64,000 bases of DNA from positions 350,281,234 through 350,345,233 of the forward strand of contig NC_064622.1 in NCBI RefSeq assembly GCF_023898315.1, given 5' to 3'. Position 1 is the stretch's first letter; each line of letters starts with the position of its first letter. The notes beneath the pieces were generated by a model. The model did not search any database. It was not told where the DNA came from and saw nothing but the letters and a program-made list of their open reading frames with translations. The position numbers and the translations under genes are program-made. Shown here piece after piece: positions 10,858 through 22,118 of the stretch. Origin of the DNA: Schistocerca nitens. Its lineage: Eukaryota; Arthropoda; Insecta; Orthoptera; Acrididae.

Positions 10858-11795
10858 CTACACAAAAAATGTGGGGGCATGGTGAAAATTGCATGTGTTT
10901 GCTATGAGAAACCGTCTTTCATATGTCAAAAATGCGCATTCTATTGGACACTTTAGATTAATGCACCTTTCCAAATATTTACCGCTGATTAAATTCCACC
11001 TGTGAAGAGCATATCTGGAAGATCTGAAAAATATGTACCTTGGCTCCCACTCATTTGATTTGGAAATTTCTTTAAATATAAGGAAAAGTTGAAGTCCACA
11101 AGTGCCAGATCTGATGGATTTCCCTTTGATTTTTACTTCAAGTCTTTGGTTTTCCCACTGCCAAAGCATCTTTTAATGCTTTGATGAAATATGATTTCTT
11201 TCTTTACCAAAAAATACTTTAGCAATATTTGCCGATCTTTATCGTTTGCAGAATAATCAGTAAGAGGAGTTTCTCTTACAGTCCAGAAAACATTCACCAT
11301 AACATTGTTTCACTGACTGCACCTATTTTTTCTACAGAGCCATCAATTTCCGTGCACTGATTGTATTGCTGATTCATTTCCGGCATGACACATGAACCCA
11401 GATCTCGTCCAGAATTTAGTAAATGTGGTATGCATCTTGCTTATTCATAGTTCATACTTCATGTAAAGTATAATGTACTCTCTCTTCTAATAAGCCTATG
11501 GCATTACCTATTTCATACACTTTTAATCACATATCATCGAGGACTGTATTGTGAACTTCATGAAGATTTTTTTTTGTGGTTGCAATTTTGGGGTATGCTT
11601 CACATGGAAGTATAGCCACAGTTGAGTTCACTTCATAGTTGCGGAAGGCAAAGTGGAACTGTTATGCCTTTCCACCAACTTTGAATGAATTTCTGTTGTA
11701 ATACACATCCCAAAACAAGTAATTTTACACTGACTCGCTTGCAGTTTATCCTTTTGAATGAAACTCAAACAATACAGCTAGTTTTTTAAAATGCT
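10858..11795 (-). pseudogene. decayed mariner transposase
   Basis: Broken minus-strand frames follow a mariner transposase in order. Near 11560-11620 there is an N-terminal ATTKKNLHEVHNTVLDD, followed by EIGNAIGLLEERVHYTLHEV (helix-turn-helix region). ILDEIWVH near 11405 corresponds to the DETWVH motif with the catalytic D shifted to LDE. VMVNVFWTVRETPL lies near 11300, and SDLALVDFNFSLYLKK near 11080-11125 stands for the PDLAPSDYHLFPSLKK motif, its last acidic residue kept as VD. Many stops and frameshifts make it an old dead copy. I could not find its terminal inverted repeats, so the ends are approximate. Confidence 0.7.
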
Positions 11796-14700
11796 GTAAA
11801 CAAAACTACTGCGTAAAACAAGTTGATCTTTCATTTATATTATGGGACAACATGTACCACTACAGTAAAATCTAAATTTCATTGGTAACAGTACTGTTTA
11901 TGTGTCGGCATTGAAACTTTTCACCTTGCCCTCATACCATAGAAAGTACATACAAAGTTTATCTATTATTGTAGAGAACAAATCTATTTAATTGGAGCTT
12001 GAATAAGATATCGTGTTGAAATATGAGGTGACAAACTCTGTGCTGTAGTAGAGTATATTCATGAATTATTTTAGTCCATGATAGTTTACTGTGGACAAAG
12101 AGGTGTTAGTATTATGCTAGTTGACTGTCTAAATTGTGTTTTGACAAAATCGTTTCATAACCCTTCAACATGCTCACAATGAATTGCACATTGGTGCAAG
12201 TGGGACATCAGCAGGTGCCAAATATTTATGTTGTGACTATTTTGTGTGAAATGAAAACACGAATGACACTTGGTTAATACACTTAGCTCAAAAGATTTTT
12301 GTACCAGTACATATACCCAACAACTTTCTTGGACTGACACTTGACAGCTGAAGATTACGTGAGATTTTGGAAGTGTGGATGAAATATGTTAAAGAAATTG
12401 TAATGGGTTTGTTTCGACATTTCTACAGAAATGAAAAGTCATCAAACCACTATAGACCAGGGTTTAGAATTGTGAAAGGCTCTGAGTACAAGTGACAATT
12501 TTATTGCATGTATCTGAAGCCACCTTAAATTTGTAAACCTTTGTTGTTCCAGTTTCTGTGATATATTCTTATATTTACTTTTATTTTTCCTGTGTTTCAT
12601 ACACGGTAATGGTGGTACTTCATTTAATTTACTCAAAAACAACAGATATTTTTGATTTTTATCCATGGGTCAAAGACCGTTTTGTACTGCATGAATATCA
12701 AAGGTAGTTATGAATTTCAGCCCACAGTAACTACTTGAGTTGTTGGAAGTTGTTAGTTTTAATTTTGCTGATATTTTGATTTAAGATGATATAAAAAAGG
12801 AAACCAAAGTTGCTAAATACTACCTGAAGTTGTTCTCAGTATTAATTCTGCAAAGTTGTACTCAGTATTAATTTTGCATTTGTAGTTTTCAAAAGAACTG
12901 TTTGGTGATTTATATTCATTACCACAGTAACCTACATTAAAGCACAAAATTGCTGCATGGAGTTAAGTGGGAAGGAAGCTTAACTTCTTACTGCTTTTCG
13001 AATCAGTTTATAAATTTGATGCATCTGTATACTGTTTGAGTGAAATTAAAATAGCACAAAGTACAGCAGTTTTGTGCTGAGACTATTGAAATAACTATAC
13101 AGTTTCTTTATTGGAGAAAGTGATATCAACAGCTTTTTGCGAATGGCGTCTTGTCAGCAGACTGACTTACTACACCAACCTGATGGAAGCACATGTACAT
13201 AAAAACAAAAGGAATAGTAGTTTTGTGGAACCAGAGTTACCTTCATGCAACAAAACAGAGGAAAATATTGGAGGAAGTTACTATATTTGGGACAAAATAA
13301 TGAGGTCATCCAAGATTCCACACGGGAAAAACAACACAATGGTACAAGAAGAAGATCAACTGTGAAATGCTATCAACAGACATTTTTACTTGCTCTGCAT
13401 CATTTTTCATGAGTCCTGCCATGCATGTAGCCTCAGGTTGACAGCAACTGCTCGTTTTCTTTTCTCTTGCACTTTCTGTCTGCCCGTGATTCGCTTGTCC
13501 TTACTGTATCTTTAATTTTCAGTGTCATTACTTCAGTTGTTATATTTTCTTTGGCAGATTCTTTTTCCATTCAGTTTTCCTCTCTGTTGTTTTTGCTCTG
13601 CTTCAAATTATAGCCTGCTCACTATGATGTATACCACTTACAATTTTTTACATTTTACAGTCATGTCAGTTGCTGAATAGTCATCATTTTAATGTTTCCT
13701 TGTTCTGTTTTGTCTTTCTTGGCTCAATGAAATCCTGTGTGCTCCCTGAACAGTCCTGTTCTGCCCATCCTTTTTTGCTGAATGGCAGAAACTTGTTTTT
13801 TTGTTCCTGCTGATGTGGGGTAAGTAGAAGTTTTTGAAAAATAATTATTTGTATTTTCATTTTAAAAATACACTTTTTTATATGTATTCTAACTGCAATA
13901 ATTAATACAAATTGCCTCTAGTGGGACACACAAACTGTTATTAGATCAAGGACTGTTTATTGCACGTTATAGTTGTCAGGCAAGAAATAGAAACCCATAT
14001 AATCAAAAGCAACTTTTGGGGCCAGGAAGATGACACTGACAGTTTACTTTTCAGTTGTTATGACTTGAATTGTAGATGATCCCATTTAAAAATATTTGGC
14101 AACTTGTACTATCCCTTAAACATATTTGTTTCATGAAAATGCAGGTAGCAGAAAATGACTTCATTGTTCTTAATTAGTTGCTTGTGATTCAGTTTCATAT
14201 TTGAGTCAGTGGCTCAGTGTCATAGAATCTATTGTATATGATACAAGTAATGTACTGAGGAAAACAAATAATAATTAATATGAAATTATAACATACTAAT
14301 TTAATTTGCCACTCGATATTGGGGCTCTTGAGTGAAAAGAAGGACATCTTTTTTCCTACACTCATATCATCTCTCAGGCAGAGTTCCCAGTTACAGTTGC
14401 ATATCATACAAAGTTATCCTTCATTTTGCAAGTCTTAGTAATGAATGTCAGTCATGAGCTATTAGTAGGAGCCATTCTGCAATCACCTGGAACAATTTGG
14501 GAAGACTATTTAAATATCCAAATCAGAATAGATGGGACAGATAAGGAGATCCAAATCCTCATAAATGAACAGCTTTCAGACTTCCCTGGATATTTTAATG
14601 ACTTGCCATTTAACAAAGGCACGGGCAACCATTGGTGACCTATAGGCGTGATTCACGTCCTTGAGCTTTGGGGCCCCTCATCGCATGAAGCGACAGCAGC

Positions 14701-15779
14701 ACTCGAAGCACATAAAGTCAAAACTAAAGTGTTCGGTGATGTTTATGGAGCAACACATCAATATGAATGACACCCCTTTCCCAACACATCATGAGTTTCT
14801 AAGAGTAAATGCTTTTTATTTTCACGCCATGTTTGTACATTTACATTTATTTGTGTGTCAGGAATGATTTTTTAATTAAAATTGGCACATTTTGCCAGTA
14901 GTTGGAAAGTCTTGTACCATTTTGGCCCACTAACATTGTTTGCATTCTATCAGAGTAAAGCATAGACATAAGCAGAAAATAATGTGTGTGTTGTCAGCAC
15001 TGATTCAGAGGTGAAAATACTTCTCATTGTATCCCTTCAAGGTAGTGAATGTTTCCCCCACTCTCTGCAAGCACATGAGCACTTGTCATAACTTTTCACT
15101 CAGACTGGAAACGTGTTTCCCTTTGTTGATCAAATCTGGTGTTGGTGTAATGGAATTGTGCATACACAGAGTAAAGAAAACTTGCTCTCGTCTGTGCCAC
15201 GAGTTGCAAACTGTAGGCAAGTCGAGTGTTTGTGGAAATACCCAAAAATGCATCCCGGACAGAGTACAGTGCGAATGCCAGTCTCACTCCCTTACAAATT
15301 TATTCCGCGAGCTGAATTGAAACCGATCGTGGGGCAGATCGAGCCTGCCGGCCACCGGTTGCCAGACACGATTTAACACAGGAACATACAAACCAGAAGT
15401 ATTTATATAAATTAATGTATGCTTTTCTATTCATTCCTGTGAATTACTACCCCATAACATAGTTTATTTGATGTACAAAAATCCTGCTGCAAATAGTTGT
15501 TTGTCAGGGAAAAGCCGTCAACTTGGATTTGGAAACATGATGTATGCTGCAGAGTGCTGTACACATTTCTGAATAACAGCTAGTGTGTGTTCCCATCGTA
15601 AAGGTGATCCCTCTACCTTGTGTCCACTGAATAGATGTTGTTGTAGATTTTAAACATGTTCATGTTTCAGTGAAAAACCTCGTAAGCAGTTAGATGTCTT
15701 ATATGTTCAGTACGCAAATTTCCAGTGTGTTAAACTGAGGTGCATGAGGTCCATGAACTAAGGCAATATATTGTACCAT
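11796..15779. other. unassigned sequence
   Basis: About 4 kb with no supported gene. Short ORFs at 13111-13365 and 14426-14638 show no domain pattern, no codon bias and no convincing splice sites. The patch 15230-15375 is more GC-rich than its flanks but does not match a family I know. Confidence 0.4.
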
Positions 15780-16135
15780 AGTATATCCAGGGCTGGGCCC
15801 CTGAATATTTGCCGACCACACTCACGAATGTGCTTTGTGGGTCCGGGAACGGCAACTGCTTTGCCTTGAGAGGTTGTTTGCCAACAGAAGTTTGTCTGTT
15901 CAGTTTACTGCCAGGCCTGTCGCAGCCTCACAGCATCCGGCGGGGGGGGGGGGGGGGGGGGGGACAATCCGTACCGATATATGGCCCATTCAGGAGGCTT
16001 GGCGGTAAACAGCCCAGTGAATCTTCTGTTGACAAACAACCTCCAGAGGTAAAGCAGGTGCCATACATGGCCCATAAAGCACATCTGTGAGTGTGGTGGC
16101 CAAATATTCAGGGGCCCAGCGCTGCATGTACTTAA
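15780..16135. repeat. fold-back inverted repeat with G22 centre
   Basis: The left arm (15780-~15925) begins AGTATATCCAGGGCTGGGCC and the right arm (~15990-16135) is its diverged reverse complement, ending GGGCCCAGCGCTGCATGTAC. Arms of ~140 bp share GGGCCCCTGAATATTTG, CACACTCAC.. and GGTTGTTTG..CAACAGAAG. The spacer holds 22 consecutive Gs (15942-15963). There is no transposase. This is best read as a fold-back or MITE-type element, possibly of a DNA transposon with long inverted repeats. Arm divergence (roughly a fifth of positions) says it is not recent. Confidence 0.75.
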
Positions 16136-16162
16136 TGTTCTGTACCCTTCTGGATCAATAAT

Positions 16163-16274
16163 GTCCCCCCACCCCTCCCCCCCCCCTCTCTCTCTCTCTC
16201 CCTCTCCCTCTCTCCCCTCCCCCTCCCCTTCTCCCCTCCCTCTCCACACGCCTCCACCCCCCCCCCCCCCCCCC
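16163..16274. repeat. long polypyrimidine (C/CT) tract
   Basis: About 110 bases that are almost entirely C and T on the plus strand: C runs, (CT)n, CCCT blocks, then ~18-20 Cs before (CA)n. Mirror-type pyrimidine tracts like this can form triplex (H-DNA) or i-motif structures. The Pro/Ser-rich ORFs crossing it on both strands are composition artefacts. Confidence 0.9.
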
Positions 16275-17369
16275 ACACACACACACAGACATTGGACTGA
16301 GTTGTTCCATAGTACAGGCCATTTAAAAAGATTCATCCAGTTTCACAAAGTTGTATATCTTCCACATGATTGAAGACAGAAACTTGGGTAAATTTTAACT
16401 TATGCATCGAAACTAAAAGCTTACTTTGTCACCAGTTGTAAACAGCCAGTTCAAGTGATTACCAATAGGGATCTCTCTGGTGCAGTTGCTGTCACTTGTA
16501 GGTTGTTACCAGGTGTGTGTCGAGTTAATATTACAAGAAAACAAAATTGAGTGAACTGTGGTGCCATGAAGCAACAGCAGTGAATACAGTAACTCCGGAT
16601 ATGCTTGCAAAAATATGGGACAACTTTCACTATCATTTGGATGTTTGTTGCACATCAAGTAGAGGGCACATTGAATGTTTGTGAAAGGTAATGAGAACTA
16701 TGATCCTAAATGTAATGGTAATAAGTACCTCAGGTTTGAATGTACATGAATGTAAAAAAGATACCCTTGTAAAATTGGATGGAGCTTTCGAAAATATAAA
16801 CTTTACAGTCCTAAGCATCAAGTAAAATTCACTCTTAAGTTTCTATCTTCATTCATGGAGAAGATATAGTCATGTGAAATCAGATGAATATTTTTGAAGC
16901 ATGTGATCCACAATAACATCAAACAATAAAAGCATTCAAAGTAAATTAGATTCAGTATACCTCTGAAGCTGTCTATGAACAACATTCTAACCGTAACGAT
17001 AGTTGAATTTTGCTCTTGCAGGGCATCGTGAATGTGTTTATTCCGTCGTAGCTTCCGTCCCCCCCATTTTTGGAGATTTTGTGTTTTCTACTTCATTAAT
17101 TGTGCTATATTTTAAGAAATTTGATTAAATCAATAAAAGAAGCTATCTTACGTAGAGAACTTTAAATCACAGTTGACAGTGGATGTAGGATCAAGCAAAA
17201 TTTTCCGAATAACTGTAGGTCAGAAACGTAAAGTCGTGGAGCTATGGCCACAAAACAGCAGTCAGTCAGCAAGAAGCACATGGAAGTATGTGTATTTAGC
17301 TTTTTGTACCACCTAGTACTTGTTATGTTAAGAACAACAGAAATGATATCAATATAAGCAATATAAAGA
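16275..17369. other. unassigned sequence
   Basis: No gene, RNA or repeat with recognisable ends is seen beyond a short (CA)n tail of the preceding tract. Confidence 0.4.
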
Positions 17370-18550
17370 ATATGTAGATCGCTGTTCACTATAAAGATGA
17401 CATTTTGAGCTGCTGACAGACACAACGGAAAGACTGTTACACATTTAGCATTTGGTCAAAGCCTTCTTCAGAAAAAGAAATAAAACAAACAAACAAACAC
17501 ACACACACACACATATATTCATTCACACAAGCAAGCACTCCTCACACACACATGACTTCCATCTCTGGCAGCTTGCAGCAGAATACAACTGTCATGTTGA
17601 ATGGAAGTAGCAGTTTGGTAGGGATGGGGATGGAGATAGGGAAGGGGAAGAGAAAGGGATAGCAGGGTACGCGTGGGCTGAGAGAAGCATGACGTCTGGT
17701 GGAGCGTGTAAGGACTAGGACATATAACAGTGGCTGCCACCACACACTACCTCAGGGTGCTGAGAGGCCAGGAAAATGAGGAGGGGGGGGGGGGAAGCAG
17801 AAAAGGAGTTGGAAAGGTGAAAGAGAGGCCCGTCCATTGGCAGAGGGTGGCACATAAAGAGGGTGAGAGGATGTTAACAGGGAGAAGAAAGGACAGAGGG
17901 GGCAGAAACTGTTGGGTGGAAGGTATGGAGGCAGTAGATTACCTCAGATTCAGGTTGGGGTAAGTTTTGGAGCAGAGAATGTGTTGTAAGTATATCTCCC
18001 ATCTGCAAGGTTCACAAAAGCTGGTGATGGGGGCGGGGGGAGGATCCAGATGGCCCAGATTGTGAATCCGCCATTGAAGTCAAGCAGGTTATATTCACCT
18101 GCATGTTGTGACACAAGGTGGTCTTCCTTGCTCTTTGAACAATTTGGTAGTGGCCCTCATACTGGTGGACAGTGGTTGGTAGTCATAGCAGTATAAAAAG
18201 TTGTGCAATAATTGCAGCAGAACTGCTATGTGACATGACAGCTTTCACAAGTGGCATGGCTCCGATGGGTTTGGGATAAGTTTCTGACAGGACTGGACTA
18301 GGAGGAGCTGGGTGGGTGAATTGGGCAGGTCTTGCTCCTGAGTCTTAATAGGCACATGATCCCTCTGGCAAGGAGTGGGATTGGGACTGTCATAGGGATG
18401 GACTAGGATGTGCGGAGAGGGTGGGTGGGCGACAGGCAGTAAGGATCTTGGGTAGAATGTTCCTCATTTCAGGGCATGATGATATGGAATCAAAGCCCAG
18501 ACGAAGGATGTGGTTCAGTTGTTCTAATATGGAAGAGAGTTCTTATCACT
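17370..18550 (-). mobile_element. Penelope-like retroelement, 3' part (left half of head-to-head pair 2)
   Basis: The minus strand reads, from 18550 leftward, EQLNHILRLGFDSISSCPEM (the region after the reverse transcriptase) and then a GIY-YIG region recognisable only at the nucleotide level (TACTGC-TATGACTACCAACCA, ~18175-18195). A C/T-rich UTR (G-run at 17782-17794 on the plus strand) leads to a 3' end near 17370 with the GACAGACACAACGGAAAGAC block. It is 5'-truncated and strongly decayed. Same family group as 7825-8860. Confidence 0.6.
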
Positions 18551-18569
18551 GCAGATGTCACCCAAAACA

Positions 18570-19530
18570 TTCTGGACTGAAATAGCTGAACCACATCCTT
18601 GTTCAGGGCTTTGGTCACCTATGACCAAACCCTATATCCCTATGGAAGAGTACAGTGCAAGACTTGCCCAGTTCACCCACCCAGCACTTTCCACGGCAGT
18701 CCTGTCACAGGCTTATCCTATCTCATCAGATGCTGGGCCATCTGTGGTAACAGTCATGGTATACACTAGCTCTGTTTCTGTCATTTCATATCTTTTTATA
18801 TTGGTATAACTACCAACCAACTGTCCACCAGGATGAATGTCCACCATCAAACTGTGGGCAAGAGGAAAGTAGACCACACTATGGCACAACATGCAGCTAA
18901 ACGTAACATGCTTGATTTCAATGGCTGCTTCACAACCTGGACCACTTCAATACTTCCTTTCTCCACCAGCTTTTCTGAACTACGCAGATGGGAGTTATTC
19001 TTACATATTCTCCAGTCCCAAAATTATTGAGCCTCAAGTAGCCTCAATAAGCTACTGTCGCCACACCTTCCAACCGACAGTTTCTGCCCCATCTCTGCTA
19101 TTGGTTCCTCCCTATTCAAATCCCCTCAACCTCTTTGTGTGCTGCCCTCTGCCAATGCGTCCACCTGTCTTTCCCCTTCCCTGCTCCTCTCCTTCTCCGC
19201 CCCACCTCCTCCACCCTCCCTATGCCCCACAGCCTCCTGATGCTCTACCTGGTGGCAGTCCTGCGATGACTGTTAGTCCCTGCACACTCCACCAAATAGT
19301 GCTGTTCCCTCCTCTTACCTGTAACCTGCTATCCCTTCCGCACCCCCTCCAAGTCACAGCTTCCGTTCAATGTGACAATAGCATTCCAGTCTGAGCTGGC
19401 AGTTGGCAGTCGTGTGTGAGGTGTGCTTGCGTGAATCAATGTGTGTGCGATTCCTTTGGCCAAGAGCTAAATGTGTAACAGAATTTTTGTTGAGCCTATC
19501 TGCAACTACACTATGAGTACTTAAATGCCA
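18570..19530 (+). mobile_element. Penelope-like retroelement, 3' part (right half of head-to-head pair 2)
   Basis: It starts with GCTGAACCACATCCTTGTTC, the same element position at which the minus-strand partner starts (~18490-18530), then runs rightward. Landmarks are NVHHQTVGKRKVDHT (GIY-YIG C-terminal part, 18835-18880), LPFSTSFSELRRWELFLHIL (18952-19010), a C/T-rich UTR and a terminal GTTGAGCCTATCTGCAACTA near 19490-19510. The 5' ends of the two copies meet near 18555, giving an outward-facing inverted pair. No open frame survives. Confidence 0.6.
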
Positions 19531-22112
19531 TCAATTTACCAAGTACATAAACTTTACTACTGGAAATGGCACTACAGTGCAGTAGTTGGCATAATGTGCA
19601 GTGTTCTTACTGAAATTTAAATACCATGTGCTACAATTTTTGCTAACAAGTAGCTAAGACGAATGAACATTTGTTGCAACATGCAGTTCAGTAACTGTAA
19701 AATTAAGAAAAAAATAAATTGAAACTTACTGGTAGATGCAAATGGTTGCTAGTCTGAAACTTGAATCCAGAATCTAGGAGGATTCCAAGATGAAGTCCTG
19801 GTCCACAACACAGTTTTAATGAGCTAGGAAGTTTCAGAACAGTTTCATATTCAGCTATAGATTGAAATAGTCATTCTGAAAAAATAAAATTATTTAAAAC
19901 ACTTTTGCAACTATGTTCTGAAATGAATTGGGTGGGCTGAAGGAGGTGAATCAATGAAGATGCAATGACATCAGAGCAGACTGTTCAGATATACTGACCT
20001 GCAATGTAACGAATATAACAGTTGAAAATTTGTGCCAGCCTGGGACCCAGACCCAGATATCCTACATGTTGCAAGCAGATGCCTTTACCATTAGGCTTAA
20101 CATGCTTCTAGGACTGACTGACTTTTATTGTAACTGATGTTTCCATCTGTAGTTTCTGAATGCTATTGCCAGAGGTGGAAATAGCACAATTTGGGGAACA
20201 TTCAGTGAAGGACCATGACTTGCCCTGCCACCAGGGATTTAACAGTAATGAAATGAATGGACTGATAGGGATTAAATCAGTGAAGATGCAATGACATCAA
20301 ATCGTGGGATAGTTTCAATAATACAACCAATAACCTGTGACTGCCTTTTGTTTCTTTCCTTCTTTCTTTTTTTTTTTGGTTGTTAAATTTTTAACTGATG
20401 AGAAATTGCCGTATACTTAACAACAAGCAGTTAACTTTTGTTTTTCATCTGCACTCATTAGTTAACCCCTACAGCAGCAGTTTTTAATTATTTTAAATGA
20501 ATGATTATTGTTATTACATTAAAATTTATTGACATTTAATAGTTTCCTTATGAAATGTGAGCAGTTAATGTTATCTTGTATAATTAATTAATAAATTGTT
20601 GTTATCTGTTGTTTTGATGCTCTTTAGAACAGATTCTCCCTCCCTTCCTTTGAACACCATCCCTTTTCATATTGTTTCAGTGACACATCCAGGAAAGGAT
20701 GTTCGTCAGTTTCTCAACTTTCAGGAACTGATCAGTTGTGTACATAAAAGGAACTTCAGATATAGTCAGTGCCTTCTTTTAATTGCTGATAAATCCTTTG
20801 TAAAATAATTTTTAACTTTCTCAAGTCACATTAATTTCTTTTGGTATTTGTTCACATTTAGACTAATGAGTGATAATTAATTTGGCAATTTTTTGCACAT
20901 TAGTTAAGATGCAGAAGATGTGTATCAACTTCAGAGGAGAGAGTAAAATTACTTTCTTAAGGTATCAACTGACTGTAAACGGAACATAAAAAGTGAGCAA
21001 ACATTATCAATTATAAAATTCTTTTAATGAGTAGGAAGCTAAAAAGATGTTATCAACTGATGAGTCTGCAAATCAAATTGCAAGAACAACAATGTACATA
21101 GTTGTATTTTGGTACTTTTGCATCCACTGTACCTCTTCTTTTGTAACACATAGTACTTGTTGCTTTATTAAGAAACAGAAATGTGCTAATTTTTAATGAT
21201 AATGTATTTGTGTCATAGGTCATGTATTCTACCTGGCAGACAAGGCAAGAATGGTGAATCATCCCTTCTGCAGCTGTACAGGCCTGCACAACATTTTGAT
21301 TTCCACAATAACAATACTGATTTATTCTTTTTGAGTATTTGTGTGCAAAAATATTTTCACAGTTACTTAAAGAATATTCTCTGGAAGCTAAATTAAAATT
21401 TGTCTTTCACTCACACCATAAAACAAAGTTCATATTTATTGTTTTAATCTTGAAAAATAAAATATTACAATTGCTTAATTAGCTCATTATTTTATTAAGA
21501 TTGTAGGAGCAAGACTTATATAAATTCATATATCACATATGAGTTAATGTCTGCTAAAAATTCTCAGATATTCTTAGTAATTAAAACTGAATCTTGAACT
21601 TTCTAAATCACAAATTTCATAGCTGATGAGAAATGAAAGGAAAAACATGTTAAAATGGAAAATAATAGATCAGAGAACTTGTATATTCATCTCAGTATGT
21701 ACTTATGTGGGCACAGGAAATCCGTGAAGTGCCCCTGGCATTAAATGCCATCCTTGGTGTAAAGCCTTCATTTTTGTCACCTTCACATGTATTATCTTGT
21801 ACTGTCCACTATCTGTATCATTCTGGGAGAAGAAATCTGAAAGTTCAATATTCTATATTTTATTTAAGAATATCTGTGGCCTTGCTTGTCATATATGCAT
21901 GAGCTCTTTAACTATAGCTACCCATATTTGAAATGTATATCATGAATGAACTTTAAAAGGCTTTGTGCAACTTTTCTCTGTAAGATAATTATCATCTTAA
22001 ATATTAATGCTGCATATATCTGGCTATTCATAATATTCTTTACCATTAAATTCTGTCATTTAATTGAATCCTATGATAAGAATTTACAGAAAAAATTGTT
22101 TTGTTGTTGTAG
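19531..22112. other. unassigned sequence upstream of the secreted-protein gene
   Basis: Mostly AT-rich DNA without recognisable genes, holding a tRNA-like SINE remnant (20028-20104). Because the coding exon at 22113 starts at a splice acceptor, at least the right part should be intron. No first exon is obvious nearby. Confidence 0.4.
20028..20104 (-). mobile_element. tRNA-like SINE remnant
   Basis: The minus strand reads CCTAATGGTAAAGGCATCTG (A-box-like) and, 30 bases on, TGGGTCTGGGTCCCAGGCTG (a diverged B box). That is the layout of the tRNA-related head of several insect SINEs. The stretch lies between two diverged direct repeats (19922-19978 and 20253-20302) that share TCAATGAAGATGCAATGACATCA-type sequence. 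Confidence 0.35.
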
Positions 22113-22118
22113 GTCAAA
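22091..22118 (+). promoter_or_regulatory. splice acceptor and translation-start context
   Basis: A T-rich tract (TTGTTTTGTTGTTGTAG) ends in AG at 22111-22112, leaving GTCAAA before the ATG at 22119. A pyrimidine-rich acceptor six bases before a CAAAATG start suggests that the 5' UTR is spliced and this exon holds the complete coding start. It is the main reason for choosing the 22119 start. Confidence 0.5.

Noticed and set aside
13111-13365. 84-residue ORF as a host exon
   Set aside because: No domain pattern, no convincing splice sites and no base-composition shift.
14426-14638. 70-residue ORF (SPGTIWEDYLNIQIRIDGTD..)
   Set aside because: It reads like protein for a short stretch, but nothing supports a gene model around it and I recognise no family.
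15905-16373. Gly/Glu-rich and Pro-rich ORFs on both strands
   Set aside because: They cross the G22 and the polypyrimidine tract, so low-complexity sequence explains the open frames.
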